From JACVRW01 sp963751835 (GTDB lineage Bacteria; Actinomycetota; Thermoleophilia; Solirubrobacterales; Thermoleophilaceae), in the NCBI GenBank assembly GCA_963751835.1, contig CAVVWD010000025.1, forward strand, positions 19,348 through 83,347: a stretch of 64,000 nt of DNA, written 5' to 3'. The notes beneath the pieces were generated by a model. It did not search any database, was not told where the DNA came from, and saw only the letters and a list, made by a program, of their open reading frames with translations. Within the stretch, counting starts at the first letter, position 1. Each line of letters begins with the position of its first letter. The translations under genes and the position numbers were made by a program. This document shows, piece after piece, positions 1-7,176 of this stretch.

Positions 1-242
1 GGGCGCGGGACCACACGGCGGGTCGCCACGAACCAGACGGCGGCCGCGAACAGCACGAGGAACGCACCGACCGGCCTCAGCAGCCCCGCCGAGACCCCGA
101 GCAGGTCCTCGAGCGGCTCCGCCGCGGCGAGGTACGCCACTCCGTTGGCGCCGGTCACCACGGCGTCGAGCTTCAGCACGAGTCGCAGCAGGGTCTCGCG
201 TGGAAGAGCCGCCACGCGTGCGGGCATCGATTCGGCCGTCAT
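1..242 (-). CDS. Partial small membrane protein (C-terminus outside window)
   Basis: The reverse strand stays open from an ATG at 242 to the window edge, giving about 80 visible residues. An AGGAGGTGAG ribosome site sits just upstream of the ATG. The N-terminus is polar (MTAESMPARVAALPRETLLR) and is followed by two hydrophobic stretches around residues 22-45 and 55-73, the second ending in a positively charged segment. It looks like a small integral membrane protein of the type often annotated only as hypothetical. It lies 66 bases downstream of the MmyB-like regulator on the same strand, and a copy of that regulator's probable operator sits between them, so it may be a target of that regulator. 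The function is not recognised. Confidence 0.6.
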   Translation of the reverse strand, partial: MTAESMPARVAALPRETLLRLVLKLDAVVTGANGVAYLAAAEPLEDLLGVSAGLLRPVGAFLVLFAAAVWFVATRRVVPR

Positions 243-308
243 CGGCCTCACCTCCTGTTCGATCCAGATCACGCGCTGCAGCGTCGCGCGATTGGGGAGC
301 CGCGTCGA

Positions 309-323
309 TTACGTGGGAGGTAA
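309..323. promoter_or_regulatory. Second, imperfect copy of the TTACCTC/GAGGTAA operator
   Basis: TTACGTGGGAGGTAA matches the perfect palindrome at 1144-1158 in 12 of 15 positions. It lies at the stop codon of the MmyB-like regulator and 67 bases before the start of the downstream membrane-protein gene. It may let the same regulator act on that gene; this rests only on sequence similarity between the two sites. Confidence 0.4.
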
Positions 324-1106
324 TGCCTCGACATACGAGCGGACGGCGTCTGCCGTCTGCTGGTCTGCCGGGAAGAACGACTCGATCGACAGCTCGCTGG
401 CCGTGATCTCGACCGCGGTGCCGAAGGTCGCGACGATGCTGATGAAGGCGAGCTCGCCGACGGAGCTCGAAACGCGGAGCGGGACGGCGATGTCGTGGCG
501 CGCGTTCGGGGCCGCGTCGGGGCCCGGGTAGGCGCGGAGCTCGTCGAGCAGATTGGCGAGCGCGGCGTCGCCGCTGACGGCGATCTGACGCTCGAGGCGT
601 TCGAAGACGTGCGCGCGCCACTCGCCCAGGTTCACGATCCGCGGCGCCACGCCGTCCGGGTGAAGGCTGGCGCGGAGCACGTTGAGCGGGGGTGCGAGCA
701 GCTCCGGCGCCACGCCCTCGATGAGGAGCGCGACCGCGCGGTTGGCGGCCAGCATCTCCCAGGCGCCGTCGACCACCAGCGCGGGATACGGCTCGTGGCC
801 GTCGAGCACGAGGCGAATCGTGTCGCGCACCGGGGCCATCTCGGGATCGTCGAGGGTGTGCTGCTCGAAGACGGGCGCATGGCCGGCCGCCAGGAGCAGA
901 CGGTTTCGGTCGCGAAGGGGCACCTGGAGCCGGTCGGCGAGGTGGAGGACCATGTCGGCGCTCGGCCGCGAGCGCCCGGTCTCGACGAAACTCAGATGTC
1001 GGGCGGAGACGCCGGCCTCGAGCGCGAGGTCGAGCTGGCTGAGATGCCTGCGCTGGCGCCAGTCCTTGAGGAGCGATCCAACCCGAACTCCGGCTGCCGT
1101 GGTCAT
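309..1106 (-). CDS. XRE-family regulator with MmyB-like ligand-binding domain
   Basis: A 265-residue protein. Residues about 8-65 form a helix-turn-helix of the Cro/C1 type (LSQLDLALEAGVSARHLSFVE). The rest matches the MmyB-like C-terminal domain, a PAS-like fold thought to bind a small ligand (markers: PALVVDGAWEMLAANRA and LNVLRASLHPDGVAPRIVNL). I chose the ATG at 1106 because the HTH begins soon after it; the longer open frame upstream has no such homology. Relatives are cytoplasmic repressors that usually control a divergent neighbour and themselves. Here the divergent neighbour is an EamA exporter, and a perfect inverted repeat lies between the two genes. Family assignment is firm; ligand and targets are inferred. 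Confidence 0.88.
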   Translation of the reverse strand: MTTAAGVRVGSLLKDWRQRRHLSQLDLALEAGVSARHLSFVETGRSRPSADMVLHLADRLQVPLRDRNRLLLAAGHAPVFEQHTLDDPEMAPVRDTIRLVLDGHEPYPALVVDGAWEMLAANRAVALLIEGVAPELLAPPLNVLRASLHPDGVAPRIVNLGEWRAHVFERLERQIAVSGDAALANLLDELRAYPGPDAAPNARHDIAVPLRVSSSVGELAFISIVATFGTAVEITASELSIESFFPADQQTADAVRSYVEALPPT

Positions 1107-1143
1107 CCGTCCGGACCCTAGCGCCGGGTCGGCACGGCGGCGC

Positions 1144-1158
1144 TTACCTCCGAGGTAA
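1144..1158. promoter_or_regulatory. Probable operator of the MmyB-like regulator
   Basis: A perfect inverted repeat with 7-base arms and one central base, TTACCTC-C-GAGGTAA. It sits in the short gap between the divergent regulator (start 1106) and the EamA exporter (start near 1200). A possible -10 (TAGTCT, 1190-1195) for the exporter lies just before its GTG, so a repressor bound here would be placed to block transcription in both directions. Confidence 0.55.
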
Positions 1159-1199
1159 CCAAGTTCCTGATGCAGGCGGGCCCTGCCTAGTCTCGAGGG

Positions 1200-2178
1200 G
1201 TGAGCCCACCGCCCCGAGCAGCGATCGCCGAGCGCGCCGCGCCGCCGGGGCACACGGCGTCGGCCGACGCTTTCGCGCCGCTCGACTGGGCGCTCGTCAC
1301 CGGGCGTGGCGCTCGCGTGGGGAGCGTCGTTTCTGTTCATCGAGCTCGGGCTTGACCACTTCGAGCCCGGCCTCGTGGCGTTCCTGCGCGTGTTCTTCGG
1401 CGCGGCGACGCTCGCGCTCATCCCCGGCGCGCGGCGGGCGGTGCCGCGCTCGGAGTGGCCCCGGATAGCGCTGCTCGGCGTGGTCTGGATGACCGTGCCG
1501 TTCATGCTGTTCGCGATCGCTCAGCAGTGGATCGACTCCTCGCTCGCGGGGATGATCAACGCCGCCGCGCCGCTCTTCACCGCGGTCATCGCGGCGATCG
1601 CCGTGCGGCACCTGCCGGGCCGTATCCAGGCGGCGGGGCTCGGGGTGGGGTTCCTCGGGGTGGTGGCGATCACCTCACCCTCGCTCGGCCAGGGTGAGTC
1701 GAGCACGCTCGGGATCCTGCTGGTCCTCCTCGCCACCGTCCTATACGGATGCGCGTTCAACCTCGCCGGGCCGCTCCAGCGGCGCAACGGCGCCCTGCCC
1801 GTGATCTGGCGGGCGCAGCTCGTGGCGCTGGTGTTCCTCACGCCGCTCGGGGCGGCGGGGGCGGCCGGGTCGAGCTTCGAGTGGTCGAGCCTGGCCGCGA
1901 TGATCGCGCTGGGCTCGATCGGGACGGCGCTGGCCTTCGTCTGGTTCGCGACGCTCGCGGGCCGCGTAGGGCCGACGCGCGGCTCGCTGACGATCTACTT
2001 CATCCCGGTCGTGGCGATCGTCCTCGGGGCGCTCCTTCTCGACGAGTCGATCCACGTGGCGGCGATCCTCGGGACGGCGCTGGTGCTCGCCGGCGCCTAC
2101 CTGACGAGCCGCCAGGAACGGACGCGTCAGTCCTTGGGCAGCCCCGCGGCTTCGAAGGCCTCGGCCCGGCTGCCGTAG
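1200..2178 (+). CDS. EamA/DMT-family transporter, one frameshift near the start
   Basis: A drug/metabolite-transporter-superfamily permease with about ten hydrophobic helices in two EamA halves (residues beginning ALAWGASFLFIELG, and the second half from GILLVLLATVLYGCAFNLAGP). Such proteins export small metabolites or amino acids across the inner membrane. The uninterrupted frame begins at a GTG at 1306, already inside helix 1. The natural start is probably the GTG at 1200: that frame reads ...APLDWALVTG and joins the main frame if one G in the run near 1302-1304 is removed, giving DWALVTGVALAWGAS. A -10-like TAGTCT lies 5 bases before that GTG, suggesting a leaderless transcript. The 3' end overlaps the antisense SnoaL relic. 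Substrate unknown; control by the neighbouring MmyB-like regulator is likely. Confidence 0.82.
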
Positions 2179-2340
2179 TAGTCGAGCCGCACCGGTCTTG
2201 CCGTCGCGGATGGTCCACACCATCCCGTCGAGCCGCTCGACCGGCGCGCCGCTTCCTTTGCCCCGGGCGGAAAGTCGAGCCACCAGGACGACCTTGCCGT
2301 CGCCGGCGTCGACATCCACCCCCCAGTATCTGCCGCTCAA
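2127..2340 (-). pseudogene. C-terminal relic of a SnoaL-fold protein
   Basis: The reverse strand encodes the last third of a SnoaL/NTF2-like protein: VVLVARLSARGKGSGAPVE, then MVWTIRDGKT, then after a one-base shift near 2190 VRLDYYGSRAEAFEAAGLPKD and a stop. That order is typical of the final strands of SnoaL-like polyketide-cyclase/isomerase-fold proteins. The N-terminal two-thirds are absent: only 43 bases separate this piece from the stop of the intact SnoaL gene upstream. It is therefore a truncated duplicate, broken again by the shift. It overlaps the end of the EamA gene on the other strand. Confidence 0.6.
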
Positions 2341-2382
2341 CGCATCGCGTCGAGGTGGATTTCGGCCCGACGGGATCCCGCG

Positions 2383-2736
2383 TTAGGCCTCGAGCACGTC
2401 CATCCGCGTGATGAGCCCGCCCTCGAGCCGGTAGCGGTGCCGGATGCGGGAGTCCGAGAGGAGCTCGCCGGTCCCGGCGTCGTGGACCACGGCATGGACG
2501 TCGACCGTGATCGAGCCGTCCGGCTCCTCGGTGAAGCCCTCGGGCTCCACCTGGCTCGAGATCGCCTCGAACTGCCGCCTCCAGTACTCGCGGACCGCGT
2601 CGCGGCCGACGACCCTCCCGCCCTCCCAGGCGTTGGGCCAGTCGACGTCCGCGTGCATGAGCTCGACCGCCGCGTCGATGTCGCGCGTGTTGAAGGCGTT
2701 GTAGGCGGAGCGGAGGGTCTCTTCGGCGTCGGGCAC
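2383..2736 (-). CDS. SnoaL-like (NTF2-fold) domain protein
   Basis: A complete 117-residue protein with the cone-shaped NTF2 fold typical of SnoaL-like proteins: an N-terminal helix pair (EETLRSAYNAFNTRDIDAAVELMHADVDWPN), a middle segment with VVGRDAVREYWRRQF, and C-terminal strands ending RHRYRLEGGLITRMDVLEA. Members are small cytoplasmic enzymes or binding proteins with diverse substrates, so no reaction can be named. It is the first of several SnoaL-fold genes in this window (also 3669-4076 and 27200-27601) and is followed on the same strand by the truncated relic at 2127-2340. Confidence 0.85.
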   Translation of the reverse strand: MPDAEETLRSAYNAFNTRDIDAAVELMHADVDWPNAWEGGRVVGRDAVREYWRRQFEAISSQVEPEGFTEEPDGSITVDVHAVVHDAGTGELLSDSRIRHRYRLEGGLITRMDVLEA

Positions 2737-2797
2737 GCTCCCTCAAGCTACCGGTCAGGGTCACTTCGGCGAGCCGTGTGGTGCAACACTCGGGCCC

Positions 2798-3220
2798 ATG
2801 GCTGACGAGCCCTCCGTGACCGGTGGCTGCCTCTGCGGCGGCGTGCGCTTCGAGCTGACCGAGCCGGCCACGGATGCCGGCTACTGCCACTGCACGCGCT
2901 GCCAGCGCCGCACCGGTTCCGGGTCGTCGGCTCAGGCGCGGATCGACGGCCGCACCTTCCGATTGGTCAAGGGCGAGGAGCTCGTCCAGGCCTGGCGCCA
3001 CCCCGACGGCGGCTTCGAGAAATGCTTCTGCCGCGAGTGCGGTTCCCACCTGTTCAGCCGCAACCCAGACGACCCCACGCAGATGAGCGTCCGCCTGGGA
3101 GCGTTCGACGGTGATCCGGGCGTGCGCCCGAGCTGGCGCGCGTATGTGGCGAACGCGGCGGTTTGGGAGCCGGTCCCGGACGATGGGTTGGAGCGGTTCG
3201 AGCAGGCGAAGGCGCGCTGA
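2798..3220 (+). CDS. GFA-family zinc-binding protein (CENP-V/GFA domain)
   Basis: A 140-residue protein with the cysteine pattern of the GFA domain (named after glutathione-dependent formaldehyde-activating enzyme): GGCLCGGVRFEL near the N-terminus, then YCHCTRCQRRTGS, then CFCRECGSHLFSR. These cysteines bind two structural zinc ions in known members. Most bacterial members are not true Gfa enzymes and their substrates are unknown, so a link to formaldehyde should not be assumed. It starts at an ATG 61 bases from the divergent SnoaL gene. Confidence 0.9.
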   Translation: MADEPSVTGGCLCGGVRFELTEPATDAGYCHCTRCQRRTGSGSSAQARIDGRTFRLVKGEELVQAWRHPDGGFEKCFCRECGSHLFSRNPDDPTQMSVRLGAFDGDPGVRPSWRAYVANAAVWEPVPDDGLERFEQAKAR

Positions 3221-3668
3221 GGCGGCCTGCGGTTCGGCCGGGCCCGGGGTTCGTCGAGGACAACGACAGCAGTGAGGGGATCGGGTCCGGATCGGCGCGG
3301 CTGGCCATCGGCCGCGAAAGTGGTCCAGCGTGCCGACTTGGTGTCGTCTCACGACACTAAGGCGACACTGTTGGCGAGAAATCCGGCACGTCCCAGCTCG
3401 CGCGATCAGATCGTCGCTCTCGGCGGCCAGGTCACCTCGGCACGTGCAGAAGGCTCGCCGGCGCCCAGGTGGCGGCCTCGAGCGCGGCGCGGCCGGCACC
3501 CGAGCGGATCGTGTCCTCGTCGTCGGCGTGAACGAGGGGCAAACGCCGCGGAAGGGCAGCCATGTGCCCACCTTGATGCGCCCCCTCATGGTGAGCTGAG
3601 TGCCGGTGCCAACCTCGGCGCCCGGCCGGAGCGCGTGCGAGAGGTGGCGGCGCACGGGCTCGTCGACG
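3221..3668. other. 448-base intergenic stretch, no clear gene
   Basis: No convincing gene on either strand. A 17-base palindrome lies at 3341-3357. On the reverse strand around 3560-3655 a short open piece reads TMRGRIKVGTWLPFRG, faintly like part of a DUF6544-type protein, but the reading frame is not preserved around it. It may be the decayed remains of a gene. Confidence 0.35.
3341..3357. promoter_or_regulatory. Perfect palindrome GTGTCGT-CTC-ACGACAC
   Basis: Two 7-base arms around a 3-base centre, followed by a further partial copy (GGCGACACTG). It could be an operator or a small hairpin. It is isolated between convergent genes rather than in an obvious promoter, so its role is uncertain. 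Confidence 0.3.
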
Positions 3669-4076
3669 TCACCGCGATCCGCCGCCGTGCTCGAGACCGA
3701 GAGCGCTCAGCCCCCGGTAGTCGGGGTAGTAGTCCATCCTGACGAGCCGGTCGCCGCTGAACGTCCATAGCTGGGCATCGGTGCGCTCGAGCTCCACGCC
3801 GCTCGCGCGGCCGCGCGCCCGGAGGCGGTGAACGCTGAGGAGGCGGCTCTCGTCGACCTCGACCCGCTCGAGGGGCTCGAGGTCGTAGTCCTCGAACGCC
3901 TGCTGCCAGTCGTCCACCCACCGCTTCCAGCCCTCGCGCCCGCGGTGAACACGCGAGTCGACCAGCTCGTGGTCGTAGATCTCGAAGTCAGGCCGCACGA
4001 GCGACCAATCCAGTTCCCCGGTCGCCTCGTTGGCCGCCCGTATTCGCTCGAAGAGCTCCGCGCTGCGCAGGACCAC
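3669..4076 (-). CDS. SnoaL-like (NTF2-fold) domain protein
   Basis: A 135-residue SnoaL-fold protein: helices at the start (SAELFERIRAANEATGELDW), the family's DFEIYDHELVDSRVHRGREGW segment, a WQQAFEDYDLEPLERVEVD strand region, and the final LWTFSGDRLVRMDYYPDYRG. The length is normal for the family. The start at 4076 (a GTG) is the longest plausible. It is divergent from the YDGGPEEG-repeat gene, with a 149-base gap that must hold both promoters. No substrate can be inferred. Confidence 0.82.
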   Translation of the reverse strand: MVLRSAELFERIRAANEATGELDWSLVRPDFEIYDHELVDSRVHRGREGWKRWVDDWQQAFEDYDLEPLERVEVDESRLLSVHRLRARGRASGVELERTDAQLWTFSGDRLVRMDYYPDYRGLSALGLEHGGGSR

Positions 4077-4225
4077 AGTATCCCGGCCGCAAGCGGGGCT
4101 GACGGCCGCCGTTGCCGCGCTGTTACCGCCGGTTTGCCGCGCCGAAACCGGCCCCCTGCAGGGTCGTGGCCGAAGTCACCCACCCCCAGCGAGCCGTTGC
4201 GGCGGCTCTCGGACAGGAGGCAGTC

Positions 4226-4633
4226 ATGGGCAACGCAATCCCCAGCCAGCACCCCGCAGTGGTTCTCCGCTCCCACTACACCCTGGTCCGCGCACTCCTC
4301 GCGGTCGCGATGATCGCGGTCGTCGGCCTGACCATCGCCGTGGTGATCCTCGCCAACGAGAGCGACGAGCTGAGCACGAGCGCCGGCAGCACCAGCGTCG
4401 CGGCGCCGGTCGGGACGACCCGTTACGACGGCGGGCCGGAGGAGGGCACGCGCGCCATCGGAGCCGCGGCGGCGCCGACCACGAGCAACAGCGCCCCCGC
4501 CGCTCGCTACGACGGCGGCCCCGAGGAGGGCAGCGCCGACGTGTCCCCGGCACAGCCGAGCAGCGCAAGCGCCGACGGGCTCCGCTATGACGGCGGCCCC
4601 GAGGAGGGCAGCCGCGGCCCGCTCACCCCTTAG
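4226..4633 (+). CDS. Membrane-anchored protein with three RYDGGPEEG motifs (copy 1)
   Basis: A 135-residue protein. After a short N-terminal tail comes one membrane helix (about residues 20-43, ALLAVAMIAVVGLTIAVVIL), then a low-complexity Ala/Ser/Thr region. That region carries the same 9-residue motif three times: RYDGGPEEG at 66-74, 94-102 and 120-128, each followed by T or S and spaced 26-28 residues apart. The linkers between motifs are unrelated to one another, so the motif is what is conserved. An AGGAGG site at 4215-4220 fixes the ATG at 4226. The topology suggests the repeats face outside the cell. A longer paralogue lies at 46986-47534. I recognise no named family. The motif could be a ligand, a processing signal or a structural turn. 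A strong terminator follows at 4660. Confidence 0.85.
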   Translation: MGNAIPSQHPAVVLRSHYTLVRALLAVAMIAVVGLTIAVVILANESDELSTSAGSTSVAAPVGTTRYDGGPEEGTRAIGAAAAPTTSNSAPAARYDGGPEEGSADVSPAQPSSASADGLRYDGGPEEGSRGPLTP

Positions 4634-4659
4634 GCCGGACTCGCACGCAGTAACCGCGC

Positions 4660-4685
4660 AAGGGCCCTCCTCGCGGAGGGCCCTT
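4660..4685. terminator. Hairpin terminator after the YDGGPEEG gene
   Basis: A perfect stem of 11 base pairs (AAGGGCCCTCC / GGAGGGCCCTT) closes a TCGC loop. It begins 26 bases after the stop codon. The T-run is short, as is common in high-GC actinobacteria. Confidence 0.7.
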
Positions 4686-4708
4686 CGCGTAGTAGAACTC
4701 CCGCCACG

Positions 4709-6109
4709 ATGCTCTCACCCGGCGGAGCCCTGCCGTGGCTGGCCGCCCTGCTGTGTGCCTGGCTCGTGATGCCCGCGGCGGCGCATGCTCAGGACGACCC
4801 CTGCCAGGGCCCGATCAAGCTCGTCAACGGCAGCTTTGAGGACCCGTCCTCGGTAGGAGCGTTCGCAATCATGCCCGCCCAGAACGTGCCCGGCTGGGAC
4901 ACGACAGCCTCGGACCAGAAAATCGAGATATGGCAGAACGGCTACTTGGACGTGCCGGCGGCCGACGGCGAGCAGTTCGCGGAACTGAACGCGAATGTGC
5001 CGTCGGAATTGTTCCAAGCGCAACCGACCACCCCGGGCGCGCTCGTCGCCTACCGCGTCTTCCATCGCGGGCGCAGCGGCGTGGACACGATGGACGTGCG
5101 GATCGGACCGCCGGCGGGGGAACCCAACTTCACGCGCAGCGTGCTGACCGGCACTACCGCCTGGAACGAGGTGGCGGGCACCTACCTGGTGCCGCCCGGC
5201 CAGACCTCAACTCGCTTTGGCTTCAAGGCCATCGCTACCGGGTCCGGCAACCTCAGCATCGGCAACTTCATAGACGGGGTCGAGTTCTCGTCCTCGACCT
5301 GCACGCTCACCGTGACCAAGGCGGTGCTGCCACGGGATGATCCAGGGCGCTTCAACCTGCTGGTCGACGGTGTCGTGAGCGCGCGCCGGGTCGGCCACCG
5401 GGGCACGACCGGCCCGATCCCGATTCCGGCCGGCACCGCCCGCGTCCGAGAGCGGGCTGCGCGCGGCACCCGCATGTCCGACTACCGCTCGCTGATCGCC
5501 TGCGTGCGCGCGGACGGCACGCTCGCGCAGGCCGTGCGCGGGCGCTTCCTCGAACTCGAGTTCGAGCCCGCCGACCACCTGCATTGCCTGGTCACAAACG
5601 TGCGCAGGGGAAGCCCGGTACCGCCCACTCCGCCTCCGCCGGAGCCGCTGCCTCCTCCGGTCCCGGAGCCGCCTGCCACCGTGCTGCCGGTCCCGCCGGA
5701 GCAGCAGGCCGAGATCTCCGTGCGCAAGACCGCGGACGCGAGCGCCGTCCGCTCGGGGCAGCCCGTGCGCTTCCGGGTAACGGTGCGCTCGCTCGGCCCG
5801 GCCCCTGCAACGAACCTCGATGTGTGCGATCGGATGCCTGACAGGCTGACGCTGATGCGTGCCCCCGGTGCTCGGCTCGGCAAGGGTCTCCCGTGCTGGA
5901 CGGTGCCCCGCCTGGCGACCGGCGAGACGCGCGCCTTCGAACTGACGGCACGCACGGACGCCCGCGCGGGCGTGCTGCGCAACAGAGTGATCGTGACCGG
6001 CTCCAACGTGGCGGCGCGGCTCGCGTCCGCTTCGGTGCGCGTTCGCCCGTCCGCCCCCTGTCCGCCGGGCGCGGCGCGCAGGTCACCGGTGGCCAGAGCT
6101 GCCTGCTGA
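4709..6109 (+). CDS. Secreted protein with jelly-roll-like N-domain and C-terminal DUF11 repeat
   Basis: A 466-residue protein with a signal peptide (WLAALLCAWLVMPAAAHAQ, cleavage near residue 28). Residues about 35-195 resemble secreted carbohydrate-binding-like jelly-roll domains (LVNGSFEDPS, GEQFAELNAN, RFGFKAIATGSGNLSIGNFID). A TLTVTKAVLPRDDPGRFNLLVDG segment of the prealbumin/SpaA style follows. A proline-rich spacer at about 305-335 leads to a DUF11 domain (EISVRKTADASAVRSGQPV ... LDVCDRMPDRL). DUF11 is an Ig-like domain of surface proteins. There is no LPXTG motif or C-terminal helix, so it is probably released or held non-covalently. A role in the cell envelope or in adhesion is likely; no catalytic residues are visible. 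Confidence 0.8.
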   Translation: MLSPGGALPWLAALLCAWLVMPAAAHAQDDPCQGPIKLVNGSFEDPSSVGAFAIMPAQNVPGWDTTASDQKIEIWQNGYLDVPAADGEQFAELNANVPSELFQAQPTTPGALVAYRVFHRGRSGVDTMDVRIGPPAGEPNFTRSVLTGTTAWNEVAGTYLVPPGQTSTRFGFKAIATGSGNLSIGNFIDGVEFSSSTCTLTVTKAVLPRDDPGRFNLLVDGVVSARRVGHRGTTGPIPIPAGTARVRERAARGTRMSDYRSLIACVRADGTLAQAVRGRFLELEFEPADHLHCLVTNVRRGSPVPPTPPPPEPLPPPVPEPPATVLPVPPEQQAEISVRKTADASAVRSGQPVRFRVTVRSLGPAPATNLDVCDRMPDRLTLMRAPGARLGKGLPCWTVPRLATGETRAFELTARTDARAGVLRNRVIVTGSNVAARLASASVRVRPSAPCPPGAARRSPVARAAC

Positions 6110-6172
6110 ACCAAAGTTCGGAGTAGCCTCCAGTCAGCCGAGGACCGCTGATCTCTCACCAGGAGGGCGACG

Positions 6173-7141
6173 ATGGCCACGTCGGACGAACGGGCGGCGA
6201 GCGCTGACGCGCCCGAGGGCCTGACGGATCTCTCGAGGAGCTCCTGGATCGACGCTCTCAAGCGCGCGCGCAAGGGGTTCAAGGAGGACAATCTCAGCGA
6301 CTGGGCCGCGGCGCTCACCTACTTCGGTGTCCTCGCGATCTTTCCGGCGCTGCTGGTGGTGGTGTCGGTGCTGGGCCTGATCGGCCCGTCCGTCACGGAC
6401 GAGCTCATCAAGAACCTGGAAGACGTGGCTCCCGGGCCGGCACAGGAGATCTTCACCAACGCGATCCGGAACCTCGAGGACGCCGGGAGCGCCTCGGGGG
6501 TCGCCTTCGTCATCGGCCTCTTGGGTGCGATCTGGGCCTCGTCGGGCTATGTGAACGGCTTCATGAGCGCCTCCAACTCGATCTACGACGTCGAGGAGGG
6601 CCGCCCGCTCACGAAGACACTCGGGACGCGCATCGGGCTCACGCTGTTGCTGATGGTGCTTGCCGGCATCATCGCGTTCGCCGTCGCGCTCTCGGGCGGT
6701 CTGGCCAAGGAGGCCGGCAACCTGGTCGGCGTCGGCGACACCGCCGTGGACGTCTGGAATCTCGCCAAGTGGCCGGTGCTCCTGCTGCTCGTGAGCTTCC
6801 TGCTGGCCGTGCTCTACTGGGGCGCCCCGAACGTGAAGCTGCCGTTCCGCCTGTTCTCACCCGGGGGCCTGCTCGCCGTGCTGGGCTGGGTGATCGCGTC
6901 GATCGGCTTCTCCTTCTACGTCTCGAACTTCAGCTCCTACAACAAGACCTACGGGGCACTCGCGGGCCCGATCGTGTTCCTGCTGTGGCTCTGGATCTCG
7001 AACATCTGCATCCTGCTCGGCGCGGAGCTCAACGCCGAGCTCGAGCGCAGCCGGGCGCTCGAGGCCGGCGAGGTCGCCCATGAGGAGGAGCAGTTCGTCG
7101 AGACGCGCGACGACCCGGACGGGGACGAGACCGAGTCCTGA
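6173..7141 (+). CDS. YihY/virulence factor BrkB family membrane protein
   Basis: A 322-residue inner-membrane protein of the YihY/BrkB family. The family signature is present: FKEDNLSDWAAALTYFGVLAIFPALLVVVSVLGLIG, then the VNGFMSASNSIYDVEEGRP loop, and the last helices FSFYVSNFSSYNKTYGALAGPIVFLLWLWISN. About six membrane helices are predicted, with a charged C-terminal tail rich in Glu and Asp. The older RNase BN label for this family is wrong, and the function remains unclear. The ATG at 6173 follows a good AGGAGG site. It is convergent with the giant regulator downstream. Confidence 0.92.
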   Translation: MATSDERAASADAPEGLTDLSRSSWIDALKRARKGFKEDNLSDWAAALTYFGVLAIFPALLVVVSVLGLIGPSVTDELIKNLEDVAPGPAQEIFTNAIRNLEDAGSASGVAFVIGLLGAIWASSGYVNGFMSASNSIYDVEEGRPLTKTLGTRIGLTLLLMVLAGIIAFAVALSGGLAKEAGNLVGVGDTAVDVWNLAKWPVLLLLVSFLLAVLYWGAPNVKLPFRLFSPGGLLAVLGWVIASIGFSFYVSNFSSYNKTYGALAGPIVFLLWLWISNICILLGAELNAELERSRALEAGEVAHEEEQFVETRDDPDGDETES

Positions 7142-7176
7142 GCGGGCGGCAGGCGACCAGGTGTGCGCGAGTTGCC

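Noticed and set aside
309..1505. Longer reverse reading frame extending the MmyB-like regulator to 398 residues
   Set aside because: The first 133 residues are Arg/Pro-rich antisense of the EamA gene; the HTH domain starts right after the ATG at 1106.
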